Source of the DNA: Camelus bactrianus
Taxonomy: Eukaryota > Chordata > Mammalia > Artiodactyla > Camelidae
Length of the DNA stretch: 64,000 bases
Reading direction: 5' to 3'
Assembly (NCBI RefSeq): GCF_048773025.1
Contig: NW_027413957.1
Location: forward strand, 3,968,001-4,032,000
Below, piece by piece: positions 12,686 through 26,370 of the stretch (its first letter is position 1; each line of letters begins with the position of its first letter). Below the pieces are notes generated by a model. That model worked only from the letters and a program-made list of their open reading frames with translations. It had not been told where the DNA came from and searched no databases. A program made the translations under genes and the position numbers.

Positions 12686-15600
12686 CTCTGGTTTCTCAGT
12701 CTGATTCCTAGTACCGGTTTGAAGTTCCTGCCGTTTTCACTGTAAAACCGAGTTGGAGCTAGAACCTCCCCATACATATGTATGGAGTGGAGTTTCTACT
12801 GAAAATAATCATTGTGTTCCCAACAAGCAATATGAAGGACGGCTTTCCCATACACGTATACCTTAGAAATGAGCATGTGGTGATACTTTCATTCAAATAG
12901 CAGAACAGAACGAGTTGCAGGAGAAACATTTACTCTGGTTTCTAAGTCTGTTTTAGTGCTGGTTTGAAGTTCCTGCTGTTTTCACTGTAAAAAGAGTTAG
13001 AGCTAGTACCTCCCAATATATATTTATGGAGTGGATTTTGCAAGAGAAAAGAAACTTTGTGTTCCCAACAAGCAAGTTGAAGGCGGCTTTCACATACAAT
13101 TATCTCAGAACTGATCATGTGGAGAGACGTTCTTTCATCTATCACCAATGGAACGGTTTGCAGGAGAAACTTTTACTCTGGTTTCTCAGTCTGTTTCCTA
13201 GTGCCGGTTTGAAGTTCCTGCAGTTTACACTGTAAAACCGAGTTGGAGTTTGTACCACCTCAAAAATATGTATGGAATGGAGTTTGCAACTGAAAAGATA
13301 CTGTGTGTTCCCAACAAGCAAAGTAAAGGACGGCTTTCACAAACACTTATCTCTCAGAACTGAGCATGTGGATAGACGTTCGTTCATCTAACACCAAGTG
13401 AACGGTTTGCAGGACAAACTTTTACTCTGATTTCTCAGTCTGTTTCCTAGTGCCGGTTTGATGTTCCTGAAGTTTTCACTGTAAACCAGAGTTGGAGCTA
13501 GTAACTTCCCATATAGATGTATGGAGTGGAGTTTGCAACAGAAAAGAAACTTTGTGTTCCCAACAAGCTATGAGATGTACGGCTTTCACACACACTTATC
13601 TCTCAGATCTGAGCATGTGGAGAGACGTTCGTTCATCTAGAACCAAAGGAACGGGTTGCAAGGGAAATTTTACTCTTGTTTCTCAGTCTGTTTCATAGTG
13701 CCGGTCTGAAGTTCCTGCTTATTTCACTGTAAAACCGAGTTGGAGCTTGTACCTCCCCATATATATGTATGGAGTGGAGTTGGCAACTGAAAAGATACTT
13801 TGTGTTCCCAATAAACTACGTGAAGGACGGGTTTCACACATACTTATTTCTGAGAACTGAGCATGTGGAGAGACGGTCGTTCATCTAGCACCAAAGGAAA
13901 GGGTTGCAGGAGAAACTTCTACTCTGGTTTCACAGTCTGTTTCCTAGTGCCGGTTTGAAGTTCCTGCAGTGGTCACAGTAAAACAGAGTTGGAGCTAGTA
14001 CCTCCACATATATATGTATGGAACGGTATTTGCAAGTGAAAAAATTTTTGTGTTTCCAACAAAATTGGTCAAGGACGGCTTTCACACACAATTATCTCTC
14101 AGAACTGAGCCTGTGGATAGACGTCCGTTCATCTAGCACCAAGGGAACGAGTTGCAGGGCAAACTTTTACTCTGGTTTCTCAGTCTGTTTCCTAGTGCCG
14201 GTTTGAAGTTCCTGCAGTTTTCACTGTAAAACCGTGTTGGAGCTAGTACCTCCCCATATATATGTATGGAGTGGATTTTGCAACTGAAAAGAAACTTTGT
14301 GTTCCCAACAAGCTAGGTGAAGGACGGCTTTCACACACACTTATCTCTCAGAACTGAGCATGTGGAGAGACGTTCGTTCACCTAGCATCAAGGGAACGGT
14401 TTGCAGGAGAAACTTTTACTCTGGTTTCTCAGTCTGATTCCTAGTGCCGTGTTGAAGTTCCTGCAGTTTTCACTGTAAAACCGAGTTGGAGCTTGTACCT
14501 CCCCATATATATGTATAGAGTGGTGTTTTCAACAGAAAAGAAGCTTTCTCTTCCCAACAAGCTAGGTGAAGGCCGGCTTTCACACACAATTATCTCTCAG
14601 AATTGAGCATATGGAGAGATGTTCTTTCATTTAGTACCAAGGGAACGGGTTGCAGGAGAAACTTTTACTCTAATTTCTCAGACTGTTTCCTAGAGTCGGT
14701 TTGAAGTTCCTGCAGTTTTCACTGCAAAACCGAGTTGGAGCTATACCACCCCATATATATGTATGGAGAGGAGTCTGCAACTGAAAAGAACTTTGTGTTC
14801 CCAATAAGCTAGGTGAAGGAAGGCTTTCACACACACTTATCTCTCGGAACTGAACATGTGCAGAGACGTTCGTTCACCTAGCAACAATGGAACGGTTTGC
14901 AGGAGAAACTTTTACTCTGGTTTCTCAGTCTGATTCCTAGTACCGGTTTGAAGTTCCTGCCGTTTTCACTGTAAAACCGAGTTGGAGCTAGAACCTCCCC
15001 ATACATATGTATGGAGTGGAGTTTCAACTGAAAATAATCATTGTGTTCCCAACAAGCAATGTGAAGGACGGCTTTCACATACACGTATATCTCAGAAATG
15101 AGCATGTGGAGATACTTTCGTTCAAATAGCACAACAGAACGAGTTGCAGGAGAAACTTTTACTCTGGTTTCTCAGTCTGTTTCCTAGTGCCGGTTTGAAG
15201 TTCCTGCTGTTTTCACTATAAAACGAGTTAGAGCTTGTACCTCCCAATATATATTTATGGAGTGGAGTTTGCAAGAGAAAAGAAACTTTGTGTTCCCAAC
15301 AAGCAAGTTGAAGGCGGCTTTCACATACAATTATCTCTCAGAACTGATCATGTGGAGAGACGTTCTTTCATCTATCACCAATGGAACGGTTTGCAGGAGA
15401 AACTTTTACTCTGGTTTCTCAGTCTGTTTCCTAGTGCCGGTTTGAAGTTCCTGCAGTTTACACTGTAAAACCGAGTTGGAGTTTGTACCTCCTCAAAAAT
15501 ATGTATGGAATGGAGTTTGCAACTGAAAAGAAACTGTGTGTTCCCAACAAGCAAAATAAAGGACGGCTTTCACAAACACTTATCTCTCAGAACTGAGCAT

Positions 15601-16047
15601 GTGGATAGACGTTCGTTCATCTAACACCAAGGGAACGGTTTGCAGGACAAATTTTTACTCTGGTTTCTCAGTCTGTTTCCTAGTGCTGGTTTGATGTTCC
15701 TGAAGTTTTCACTGTAAACCAGAGTTGGAGCTAGTAACTTCCCATATAGATGTATGGAGTGGAGTTTGCAACAGAAAAGAAACTTTGTGTTCCCAACAAG
15801 CTATGAGAAGTACGGCTTTCACACACACTTATCTCTCAGATCTGAGCATGTGGAGAGACGTTCGTTCATCTAGAACCAAAGGAACGGTTTGCAAGGGAAC
15901 TTTTACTCTGGTTTCTCAGTCTGTTTCATAGTGCCTGTCTGAAGTTCCTGCTTATTTCACTGTAAAACCGAGTTGGAGCTTGTACTTCCCCATATATATG
16001 TATGGAGTGGAGTTGGCAACTGAAAAGATACTTTGTGTTCCCAACAA
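12675..16047 (+). repeat. 3.37-kb block, left copy; partner at 60,628-64,000
   Basis: The whole stretch matches the last 3.37 kb of the window at an offset of 47,953 bp, equal to 193 monomers of 248.5 bp. Shared rarities include a shortened 243-bp monomer (12,915-13,157), TTTCCCATACACGTATACCTT near 12,845 and GCAGTGGTCACAG near 13,970. Only scattered differences were seen, for example CCAAGTGAACG near 13,395 against CCAAGGGAACG in the partner, GAGTTGGAG near 13,240 against GAGTTTGAG, and GCAGTTTTC near 14,477 against GCAGATTTC. The left edge is clear: just upstream this copy has CCAAGGGAACCGG while the partner has CAACAATGGAACGG. The right limit is set only by the end of the window. Confidence 0.92.
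12915..13157 (+). repeat. Shortened monomer, 243 bp, with two small deletions
   Basis: Measured TTGCAGG to TTGCAGG the unit is 243 bp, against 248-249 usually. It lacks bases in the TCTGTTTCCTAGTGCC segment, which reads TCTGTTTTAGTGC here, and four bases in TTATCTCTCAGAAC, which reads TTATCTCAGAAC with a further single-base loss elsewhere. The same length and lesions occur at 60,868-61,110, so it marks the 47,953-bp relationship as true common descent. Confidence 0.9.
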
Positions 16048-17394
16048 ACTACGTGAAGGACGGGTTTCACACATACTTATCTCTGAGATCTGAGCATGTG
16101 GAGAGACGGTCGTTCATCTAGCACCAAAGGAAAGGGTTGCAGGAGAAACTTTTACTTTGGTTTCTCAGTCTGTTTCCTAGTGCTGGTTGGAAGTTCCTGC
16201 ATTTTTCACTGTAAAACCGAGTTGGAGCTAGTACCCACTCATATATATATATATAGTATATTTTGCAAGTGAATAGAATCTTTGTGTTCCCAACAAGCTT
16301 GTGAAGGACGGCTTTCACACACACTTATCTCTCAGAAATGAGCATGCGGAGAGACGTTCGTTCATATATCACAAAGAGAATGGTTTGCAGGACAAACTTT
16401 TACTCTGGTTTCACAGTCTGTTTCCTAGTGCCGGTTTGAAGTTCCTGCAGTTGTCACAGTAAAACAGAGTTGGAGCTAGTACCTCCCCATATATATGAAT
16501 GGAACGGTGTTTGCAAGTGAAAAAATTTTTGTGTTTCCAACAAAATTGGTGAAGGACGGCTTTCACACACAATTATCTCTCAGAACTGAGCCTGTGGATA
16601 GACGTCCGTTCATCTAGCACCAAGGGAACGGGTTGCAGGGCAAACTTTTACTCTGGTTTCTCAGTCTGTTTCCTAGTGCCGGTTTGAATTTCCTGCAGTT
16701 TTCACTGTAAAACCGTGTTGGAGCTAGTACTTCCCAATATATATGTATAGAGTGGTGTTTTCAACAGAAAAGAAGCTTTCTCTTCCCAACAAGCTAGGTG
16801 AAGGCCGGCTTTCACACACAATTATCTCTCAGATCTGAGCAGGTGGGGAGACTTTTTTTCATCTAGCACCAAGGGAACGGGTTGCAGGAGAAACTTTTAC
16901 TCTAATTTCTCAGACAGTTTCCTAGAGCCGGTTTGAAGTTCCTGCAGTTTTCACTGTAAAATCGAGTTGGAGCTATACCTCCCCATATATATGTATGGTG
17001 AGGAGTTTGCAACTGAAAAGAAACTTTGTGTTCCCAATAAGCAAGGTGAAGGAAGGCTTTCACAGACACTTATCTCTCGGAACTGAACATGTGCAGAGAC
17101 GTTCGTTCACCTAGCAACAATGGAACGGTTTGCAGGAGAAACTTTTACTCTGGTTTCTCAGTCTGTTTCCTAGTGCCGGTTTGAAGTTCCTGCAGTTTAC
17201 ACTGTAAAAGCGAGTTGGAGTTTGTACCTCCTCAAAAATATGTATGGAATGGAGTTTGCAACTGAAAAGAAACTGTGTGTTCCCAACAAGCAAAATAAAG
17301 GACGGCTTTCACAAACACTTATCTCTCAGAACTGAGCATGTGGATAGACGTTCGTTCATCTAACAACAAGGGAACGGTTTGCAGGACAAATTTT
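15160..17394 (+). repeat. 9-monomer higher-order repeat, copy 1 (2,235 bp)
   Basis: Positions about 15,160-17,180 match about 17,395-19,415 at a constant offset of 2,235 bp, nine monomers of 248.3 bp. Shared rarities include an expanded (AT)7 run at 16,241-16,254, ATATGAATGGAACGG near 16,493 and GTGGGGAGACTTTT near 16,845. The final monomer (about 17,180-17,394) does not match its expected partner. It resembles the CCTCAAAAATATGTATGG monomer seven units upstream (about 15,440-15,655), which marks the exchange junction that made the tandem duplication. Confidence 0.9.
16241..16254 (+). repeat. (AT)7 microsatellite inside a monomer
   Basis: The usual CATATATATGTATGG element is replaced here by seven AT dinucleotides followed by AGTATATTTTGC. 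The identical expansion sits at 18,476-18,489, exactly 2,235 bp downstream. The related monomer near 24,930 keeps the ordinary CATATATATGTATGG form. The expansion therefore arose in the lineage of the 9-mer pair before it was duplicated. Confidence 0.9.
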
Positions 17395-19629
17395 TACTCT
17401 GGTTTCTCAGTCTGTTTCCTAGTGCCGGTTTGAAGTTCCTGCTGTTTTCACTATAAAACGAGTTAGAGCTTGTACCTCCCAATATATATTTATGGAGTGG
17501 AGTTTGCAAGAGAAAAGAAACTTTGTGTTCCCAACAAGCAAGTTGAAGGCGGCTTTCACATACAATTATCTCTCAGAACTGATCATGTGGAGAGACGTTC
17601 TTTCATCTATCACCAATGGAACGGTTTGCAGGAGAAACTTTTACTCTGGTTTCTCAGTCTGTTTCCTAGTGCCGGTTTGAAGTTCCTGCAGTTTACACTG
17701 TAAAACCGAGTTGGAGTTTGTACCTCCTCAAAAATATGTATGGAATGGAGTTTGCAACTGAAAAGAAACTGTGTGTTCCCAACAAGCAAAATAAAGGACG
17801 GCTTTCACAAACACTTATCTCTCAGAACTGAGCATGTGGATAGACATTCGTTCATCTAACACCAAGGGAACGGTTTGCAGGACAAATTTTTACTCTGGTT
17901 TCTCAGTCTGTTTCCTAGTGCCGGTTTGATGTTCCTGAAGTTTTCACTGTAAACCAGAGTTGGAGCTAGTAACTTCCCATATAGATGTATGGAGTGGAGT
18001 TTGCAACAGAAAAGAAACTTTGTGTTCCCAACAAGCTATGAGAAGTACGGCTTTCACACACACTTATCTCTCAGATCTGAGCATGTGGAGAGACGTTCGT
18101 TCATCTAGAACCAAAGGAACGGTTTGCAAGGGAACTTTTACTCTGGTTTCTCAGTCTGTTTCATAGTGCCTGTCTGAAGTTCCTGCTTATTTCACTGTAA
18201 AACCGAGTTGGAGCTTGTACTTCCCCATATATATGTATGGAGTGGAGTTGGCAACTGAAAAGATACTTTGTGTTCCCAACAAACTACGTGAAGGACGGGT
18301 TTCACACATACTTATCTCTGAGATCTGAGCATGTGGAGAGACGGTCGTTCATCTAGCACCAAAGGAAAGGGTTGCAGGAGAAACTTTTACTTTGGTTTCT
18401 CAGTCTGTTTCCTAGTGCTGGTTGGAAGTTCCTGCATTTTTCACTGTAAAACCGAGTTGGAGCTAGTACCCACTCATATATATATATATAGTATATTTTG
18501 CAAGTGAATAGAATCTTTGTGTTCCCAACAAGCTTGTGAAGGACGGCTTTCACACACACTTATCTCTCAGAAATGAGCATGTGGAGAGACGTTCGTTCAT
18601 ATATCACAAAGAGAACGGTTTGCAGGACAAACTTTTACTCTGGTTTCACAGTCTGTTTCCTAGTGCCGGTTTGAAGTTCCTGCAGTTGTCACAGTAAAAC
18701 AGAGTTGGAGCTAGTACCTCCCCATATATATGAATGGAACGGTGTTTGCAAGTGAAAAAATTTTTGTGTTTCCAACAAAATTGGTGAAGGACGGCTTTCA
18801 CACACAATTATCTCTCAGAACTGAGCCTGTGGATAGACGTCCGTTCATCTAGCACCAAGGGAACGGGTTGCAGGGCAAACTTTTACTCTGGTTTCTCAGT
18901 CTGTTTCCTAGTGCCGGTTTGAATTTCCTGCAGTTTTCACTGTAAAACCGTGTTGGAGCTAGTACTTCCCAATATATATGTATAGAGTGGTGTTTTCAAC
19001 AGAAAAGAAGCTTTCTCTTCCCAACAAGCTAGGTGAAGGCCGGCTTTCACACACAATTATCTCTCAGATCTGAGCAGGTGGGGAGACTTTTGTTCATCTA
19101 GCACCAAGGGAACGGGTTGCAGGAGAAACTTTTACTCTAATTTCTCAGACAGTTTCCTAGAGCCGGTTTGAAGTTCCTGCAGTTTTCACTGTAAAACCGA
19201 GTTGGAGCTATACCTCCCCATATATATGTATGGTGAGGAGTTTGCAACTGAAAAGAAACTTTGTGTTCCCAATAAGCAAGGTGAAGGAAGGCTTTCACAG
19301 ACACTTATCTCTCGGAACTGAACATGTGCAGAGACGTTCGTTCACCTAGCAACAATGGAACGGTTTGCAGGAGAAACTTTTACTCTGGTTTCTCAGTCTG
19401 ATTCCTAGTACCGGTTTGAAGTTCCTGCCGTTTTCACTGTAAAACCGAGTTGGAGCTAGAACCTCCCCATACATATGTAGGGAGTGGAGTTTCCAACTGA
19501 AAATAATCATTGTGTTCCCAACAAGCAATGTGAAGGACGGCTTTCACATACACTTATATCTCAGAAATGAGCATGTGGAGATACTTTCGTTCAAATAGCA
19601 GAAAAGAACGAGTTGCAGGAGAAACTTTT
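17395..19629 (+). repeat. 9-monomer higher-order repeat, copy 2
   Basis: This is the second tandem copy of the 2,235-bp unit, near-identical to the first up to about 19,415. Its last monomer is an AATAATCATT-class unit in place of the CCTCAAAAATATG type. A third, more diverged copy lies at about 23,850-26,085, at an offset of about 6,459 bp (26 monomers), and that copy continues to match this region past the end of the unit to about 26,370. Confidence 0.88.
18476..18489 (+). repeat. (AT)7 microsatellite inside a monomer, second copy
   Basis: This is the partner of the run at 16,241-16,254, at the exact 2,235-bp HOR offset. Confidence 0.9.
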
Positions 19630-21950
19630 ACTCTGGTTCCTCAGTCTGTTTCCTAGTGCCGGTTTGAAGTTCCTGCAGTTTTCACTGTAAAACCCTGTTG
19701 GAGCTAGTACCTCCCCATATATATGTACGGAGTAGAGTTGCAACTGAAAAGGAACTTTGTGTTCCCAACAAGCTTGGTGAAGGACGACTTTCAAACACAC
19801 TTATCTCTCAGAACTGAGCATGTGGAGAGACGTTCATTCATCTTGCACCAAGGGAACGTTATGCAGGAGAAATTTTTACTCTGGTTTCTCAGTCTGTTTC
19901 CTAGTGCCGGTTTGAAGTTCCTGCAATTTACACTGTAAAACAGATTTGGAGCTAGTACCTCCCCATATATATGTATGGAATGGTGTTTGCAAGTGAAAAG
20001 AAACTTTGTGTTCCCAACAAACTTGGTGAAGGACGGCTTTCACACACACTTATCTCTCAGAACTGAGCATGTGGAGATACGTTCATTCATCTAGCACCAA
20101 GGGAACCGGTTGCAGGAGAAACTTTTACTCTGGTTTCTCAGTCTGTTTCCTAGTGCCGGTTTGAAATTCCTGCAGTTTTCATTGTAAAATCGAATTTTAG
20201 CTAGTACCTTCCAATATATATGTATGGAGAGGAGTTTGCAACTGAAAAGAAACTTTGTGTTCCCAGCAAGTTTTGGGAAGTTCGGCTTTCACACACACAT
20301 ATCTCTCAGAACTGAGCATGTGGAGAGACCTTCGTTCAACTAGCTCCAAGGGAACGGGTTGCAGTTGAAACTTTTACTCTGGATTCTCTGTCTGTTTCCT
20401 AGTGCCGGGTTGAAGTTCCTGCAATTTACACTGTAAAACAGATTTGGAGCTAGTACCTCCCCATATATATGTATGGAATGGTGTTTGCAAGTGAAAAGAA
20501 CCTTTGTGTTCCCAACAAACTTGGTGAAGGGCGGCTTTAACACACACTTATCTCTCAGAACTGAGCATGTGGAGATACGTTCGTTCATCTAGCATCAAGG
20601 GAACCGGTTGCAGGAGAAACTTTTACTCTGGTATCTCAGTCTGTTTCCTAGTGCCGGCTTGAAGTTCCTGCATTTTTCACTGTAAAACCGAGTTGGAGCT
20701 AGTACCTCCCCACATATATATTATGGAGTATAGTTTGCAAGTGAAAAACATTTTTGTGTTCCCAACAAGCTTCGGAAGGACGGCTTTCACACACACTTAT
20801 TTCTCAGAACTGAGCATGTGGAGAGACGTTCGTTCATCAAGCACCAAGGGAACGGGTTGCAGTTGAAATTTTTACTCTGGATTCTCAGTGTGTTTCCTAG
20901 TGCCGGTTTGAAGTCCCTGCAATTTACATTGTAAAACAGAGTTGGAGCTAGTACCTCCCCATATACATGTATGGAATGGTGTTTGCAAGAGAAAAAAACT
21001 TTGGGATCCCGACAAACTAGGTGATGGACGGCTTTCACACAAACTTATCTCTCAGAACTGAGCATTTGGAGAGACGTTCGTTCATCTAGCACCAAGGGAA
21101 CGGGTTGCAGGAGAAACTTTTACTCTGGTTTCTCAGTCTGTTTCCTAGTGCCGGTTTGAATTTCCTGCCGTTTTCACTGTAAAACCGAGTTGGAGCTAGA
21201 ACCTCCCCATACATATGTATGGAGTGGAGTTTCCAAATGAAAATAATCACTGTTTTCCCAACAAGCAATATGAAGGACGGCTTTCACATACACGTATATC
21301 TCAGAAATGAGCATGTGGAGAGACTTTCGTTCAAATAGCAGAAAGGGAACGGGTTGCAGGAGAAACTTTTTCTCTGGTTTCTCAGTCTGTTTCCTAGTGC
21401 CGGTTTGAAGTTCCTGCAGTTTTCATTGTAAAATCGAATTTTAGCTAGTACCTTCCAATATATATGTATGGAGAGGTGTTTGCAACTGAAAAGAAACTTT
21501 GTGTTCCCAGCAAGCTTTGTGAAGGACGGCTTTCACACACACAATTCTCTCAGAACTGAGCATGTGGAGAGAGCTTCGTTCATCTAGCTCCAAGGGAACG
21601 GGTTGCAGTTGAAACTTTTACTCTGGATTCTCAGTCTGTTTCCTAGTGCCTGGTTGAAGTTCCTGCAATTTACACTGTAAAACAGATTTGGAGCTAGTAC
21701 CTCCCCATATATATGTATGGAATGGTGTTTGCAAGTGAAAAGAAACTTTGTGTTCCCAACAAACTTGGTGAAGGACTGCTTTAACACACACTTATCTCTC
21801 AGAACTGAGCATGTTGAGACACGTTCTTTCATCTAGCACCAAGGGAACCGGATGCAGGAGAAACTTTTACTCTGGTATCCCAGTCTGTTTCCTAGTGCTG
21901 GCTTGAAGTTCATGCAGTTTTCAATGTAAAACCGTGTTGGAGCTAGTACC
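19630..21950 (+). repeat. Mosaic A-region segment with GCAGTTGAAAC monomers
   Basis: This run contains monomers whose start reads TTGCAGTTGAAAC with GGATTCTC in place of TTGCAGGAGAAAC with GGTTTCTC. They begin near 20,358, 20,850 and 21,602. The monomers at 20,340-20,588 and 21,584-21,832 are a near-duplicate pair 1,244 bp (5 monomers) apart, with a further copy at 27,047-27,295. A monomer with GGGATCCCGAC near 21,003 carries a BamHI site otherwise typical of the 32-52 kb region. No single HOR period covers the segment. Confidence 0.8.
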
Positions 21951-23850
21951 TCCCCATATATATGTATGGAACGGTGTTTGCAAGTGAAAAAATTTTTGTG
22001 TTTCCAACAAAATTGGTGAAGGACGGCTTTCACACACAATTATCACTCAGAAATGAGCCTGTGGATAGACGTCCGTTCATCTAGCACCATGGGAACGGGT
22101 TGCAGTGCAAACTTTTACTCTGGATTCTCAGTCTGTTTCCTAGTGCCGGTTTGAAGTTCCTGCAGTTTTCACTGTAAAACCGTGTTGGAGCTAGTACCTC
22201 CCAATATATATGTATGGAGTGGAGTTTACAAGTGAAAAGAAACTTTGTGTTCCCAACAAGCAATGTGAAGGCGGCTTTAACACACAATTCTCTCTCAGAA
22301 CTGATCATGTGGAGAGACGTTCTTTCATCTAGCACCAAGGGAAAGGTTTGCAGGAGAAACTTTTACTCTGGTATCTCAGTCTGTTTCCTAGTGCCTGTTT
22401 GATGTTCCTGAACTTTTCACTGTAAACCCGAGTTGGAGCTAGAACCTCCCCGTATATATGTATGGAGTGGAGTTTGCAACTGAAAAGAAACATTGTGCTC
22501 CCAACAAGCTAGGTGAAGGACGGCTTTCACAGACACTTACCTCTCAGAACTGAGCATGTGGAGAGACGATCGTTCATCTAGCACCAAGGGAACGGTTTGC
22601 AGGAGAAACTTTTACTCTGGGTTCTCAGTCTGTTTCATAGTGCCGGACGGAAATTCCTGCAGATTTCACTGTAAAACCGAGTTGGGGCTTGTACCTCCCC
22701 ATATATATGTATGGAGTGGAGTTGGCAACTGAAAAGATACTTTGTTTTCCCAACAAAATACGTGAAGGACGGGTTTCACACATACTTATCTCTGAGAACT
22801 GAGCATGTGGAGAGACGTTCGTTCATCTAGCACCAAGGGAACTGGTTGCAGGAGAAATATTTCCTCTGGTTTCTCAGTCTGTTTCCTAGTGCCGGTATGA
22901 TGTTCCTGCAGTTTTCACTCTAAAAACGAGATGGAGCTTGTACCACACCATATATATTTATGGATTGGATTTTGCAACTGAAAAGATTCTTTCTGTTCCA
23001 AACAAGCTTGGTGAAGGACGGCTTTCACACACACTTATCTCTCAGAACTGAGCATGTGGAGAGACGTTCGTTCATCTAGCACCAAGGGAACGGTTTGCAG
23101 GAGAAACTTTTACTCTGGTTTCTCAGTCTGTTTCCTAGTGCCGGTTTGAAGTTCCTGCATTTTTCACTGTAAAACCGGGTTGGAGCTAGTACCTCCCAAT
23201 ATATATGTATGGAGTGGAGTTTGCAAGTGAAAAGAATCTTTGTGTTCCCAATAAGCTTGTGAAGGATGGCTTTCAGACACACTTATCTCTCAGAACTGAG
23301 CATGTGGAGAGACGTTCGTTCATCTAGCACCAAGGGAACGGGTTGCAGGTGAAACTTTTACTCTGGTTTATCAGTCTGTTTCCTAGTGCCGGTATGAAGT
23401 TCCTGCAGTTTTCACTGTAAAATCGAGTTGGAGCTCGTAACTCCCTATATATATGTATGGAGAGGAGTTTGCAACGGAAAAGAATCTTTGTGTTCCCAAA
23501 AAGCAAGGTGAAGTAAGGCTTTCACACACACTTATCTCTCAGAACTGAGCATGTGGAGAGACGTTCGTTCACCTAGCATCAAGGGAACGGTTTCCAGGAG
23601 AAACTTTTACTCTGGTTTCTCAGTCTGATTCCTAATGCCGGTTTGAAGTTCCTGCAGTTTTCACTCTAAAACCGAGTTGGAGCTAGTACCTCCCCATACA
23701 TATGTATGGAGTGGAGTTTGCAAATGAGAATAATCATTGTGTTCCCAACAAGCAATGTGAAGGACGGCTTTCACATACACGTATATCTCAGAAATGAGCA
23801 TGTGGAGATACTTTCGTTCAAATAGCACAACAGAACGAGTTGCAGGAGAA
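21950..23850 (+). repeat. A-region segment homologous to 58,240-60,130
   Basis: Monomer types correspond one to one with 58,233-60,133 at an offset of 36,283 bp (146 monomers). The series begins with GTGAAAAAATTTTTGTG and TTTACAAGTG monomers, passes through GTTGGCAACTGAAAAG and CTCTAAAAACGAG types, and ends with GAGCTCGTAACTCCC and an AATAATCATT-class unit. Point differences are visibly more frequent than in the 3,234-bp or 47,953-bp pairs, so this is an older relationship. Confidence 0.82.
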
Positions 23851-26370
23851 ACTTTTACTCTGGTTTCTCAGTCTGTTTCCTAGTGCCGGTTTGAAGTTCC
23901 TGCTGTTTTCACTATAAAACGAGTTAGAGATTGTACCTCCCAATATATATTTATGGAGTGGAGTTTGCAAGAGAAAAAAACTTTGTGTTCCCTACAAGCA
24001 AGTTGAAGGCGGCTTTCACATACAATTATCTCTCAGAACTGATCATGTGGAGAGACGTTCTTTCATCTATCACCAATGGAACGGTTTGCAGGAGAAACTT
24101 TTACTCTGGTTTCTCAGTCTGTTTCCTAGTGCCGGTTTGAAGTTCCTGCAGTTTACACTGTAAAACCGAGTTGGAGTTTGTACCTCCTCAAAAATATGTA
24201 TGGAATGGAGTTTGCAACTGAAAAGAAACTGTGTGTTCCCAACAAGCAAAATAAAGGACGGCTTTCACAAACACTTATCTCTCAGAACTGAGCATGTGGA
24301 TAGACGTTCGTTCATCTAACACCAAGGGAACGGTTTGCAGGACAAATTTTTACTCTTGTTTCTCAGTCTGTTTCCTAGTGCCGGTTTGATGTTCCTGAAG
24401 TTTTCACTGTAAACCAGAGTTGGAGCTAGTAACTTCCCATATAGATGTATGGAGTGGAGTTTGCAACAGAAAAGAAACTTTGTGTTCCCAACAAGCTATG
24501 AGAAGTACGGCTTTCACACACACTTATCTCTCAGATCTGAGCATGTGGAGAGACGTTCGTTCATCTAGAACCAAAGGAACGGTTTGCAAGGGAACTTTTA
24601 CTCTGGTTTCTCAGTCTGTTTCATAGTGCCTGTCTGAAGTTCCTGCTTATTTCACTGTAAAACCGAGTTGGAGCTTGTACTTCCCCATATATATGTATGG
24701 AGTGGAGTGGCAACTGAAAAGATACTTTGTGTTCCCAACAAACTACGTGAAGGACGGGTTTCACACATACTTATCTCTGAGAACTGAGCATGTGGAGAGA
24801 CGGTCGTTCATCTAGCACCAAAGGAAAGGGTTGCAGGAGAAACTTTTACTTTGGTTTCTCAGTCTGTTTCCTAGTGCTGGTTGGAAGTTCCTGCATTTTT
24901 CACTGTAAAACCGAGTTGGAGCTAGTACCCCCTCATATATATGTATGGAGTATATTTTGCAAGTGAATAGAATCTTTGTGTTCCCAACAAGCTTGTGAAG
25001 GACGGCTTTCACACACACTTATCTCTCAGAAATGAGCATGTGGAGACACGTTCGTTCATATATCACAAAGAGAATGGTTTGCAGGACAAACTTTTACTCT
25101 GGTTTCACAGTCTGTTTCCTAGTGCCGGTTTGAAGTTCCTGCAGTTGTCACAGTAAAACAGAGTTGGAGCTAGTACCTCCCCATATATATGTATGGAACG
25201 GTGTTTGCAAGTGTAAAAATTTTTGTGTTTCCAACAAAATTGTTGAAGGACGGCTTTCACACACAATTATCTCTCAGAACTGAGCCTGTGGAGAGACGTC
25301 CGTTCATCTAGCACCAAGGGAACGGGTTGCAGGGCAAACTTTTACTCTGGTTTCTCAGTCTGTTTTCTAGTGCCGGTTTGAATTTCCTGCAGTTTTCACT
25401 GTAAAACCGTGTTGGAGCTAGTACTTCCCAATATATATGTATAGAGTGGTGTTTTCAACAGAAAAGAAGCTTACTCTTCCCAACAAGCTAGGTGAAGGCC
25501 GGCTTTCACACACAATTATCTCTCAGATCTGAGCATGTGGAGAGACTTTTGTTCATCTAGCACCAAGGGAACGGGTTGCAGGAGAAACTTTTACTCTAAT
25601 TTCTCAGACAGTTTCCTAGAGCCGGTTTGAAGTTCCTGCAGTTTTCACTGTAAAACCGAGTTGGAGCTATACCTCCCCAAATATATGTATGGTGAGGAGT
25701 TTGCAACTGAAAAGAAACTTTGTGTTCCCAATAAGCTAGGTGAATGAAGGCTTTCACAGACACTTATCTCTCGGAACTGAACATGTGCAGAGACGTTCGT
25801 TCACCTAGCAACAATGGAACGGTTTGCAGGAGAAACTTTTACTCTGGTTTCTCAGCCTGATGCCTAGTACCGGTTTGAAGTTCCTGCCGTTTTCACTGTA
25901 AAACCGAGTTGGAGCTAGAACCTCCCCATACATAAGTAGGGAGTGGTGTTTCCAACTGAAAATAATCATTGTGTTCCCAACAAGCAATGTGAAGGACGGC
26001 TTTCACATACACTTATATCTCAGAAATGAGCATGTGGAGATACTTTCGTTCAAATAGCAGAAAAGAACGAGTTGCAGGAGAAACTTTTACTCTGGTTCCT
26101 CAGTCTGTTTCCTAGTGCCGGTTTGAAGTTCCTGCAGTTTTCACTGTAAAACCCTGTTGGAGCTAGTACCTCCCCATAAATATGTATGGAGTAGAGTTGC
26201 AACTGAAAAGGAACTTTGTGTTCCCAACAAGCTTGGTGAAGGACGACTTTCAAACACACTTATCTCTCAGAACTGAGCATGTGGAGAGACGTTCATTCAT
26301 CTTGCACCAAGGGAACGTTTTGCAGGAGAAACTTTTACTCTGGTTTCTCAGTCTGTTTCCTAGTGCCGGC
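23850..26370 (+). repeat. Third, older copy of the 9-monomer unit and its right flank
   Basis: The segment matches about 17,390-19,910 at an offset of 6,459-6,461 bp. The drift of 1-2 bp across the block comes from single-base indels, for example GAGAAAAAAACTTTG near 23,970 and GAGTGGCAACTG near 24,705. The first two monomers of the unit (TATTTATGGAGTGG and CCTCAAAAATATG types) are kept in order. Confidence 0.85.

Noticed and set aside
16241-16254. AT microsatellite as an independent locus
   Set aside because: It is a small expansion of the AT-rich part of the monomer and is duplicated with its HOR, so it is a variant of the satellite and not a separate element.
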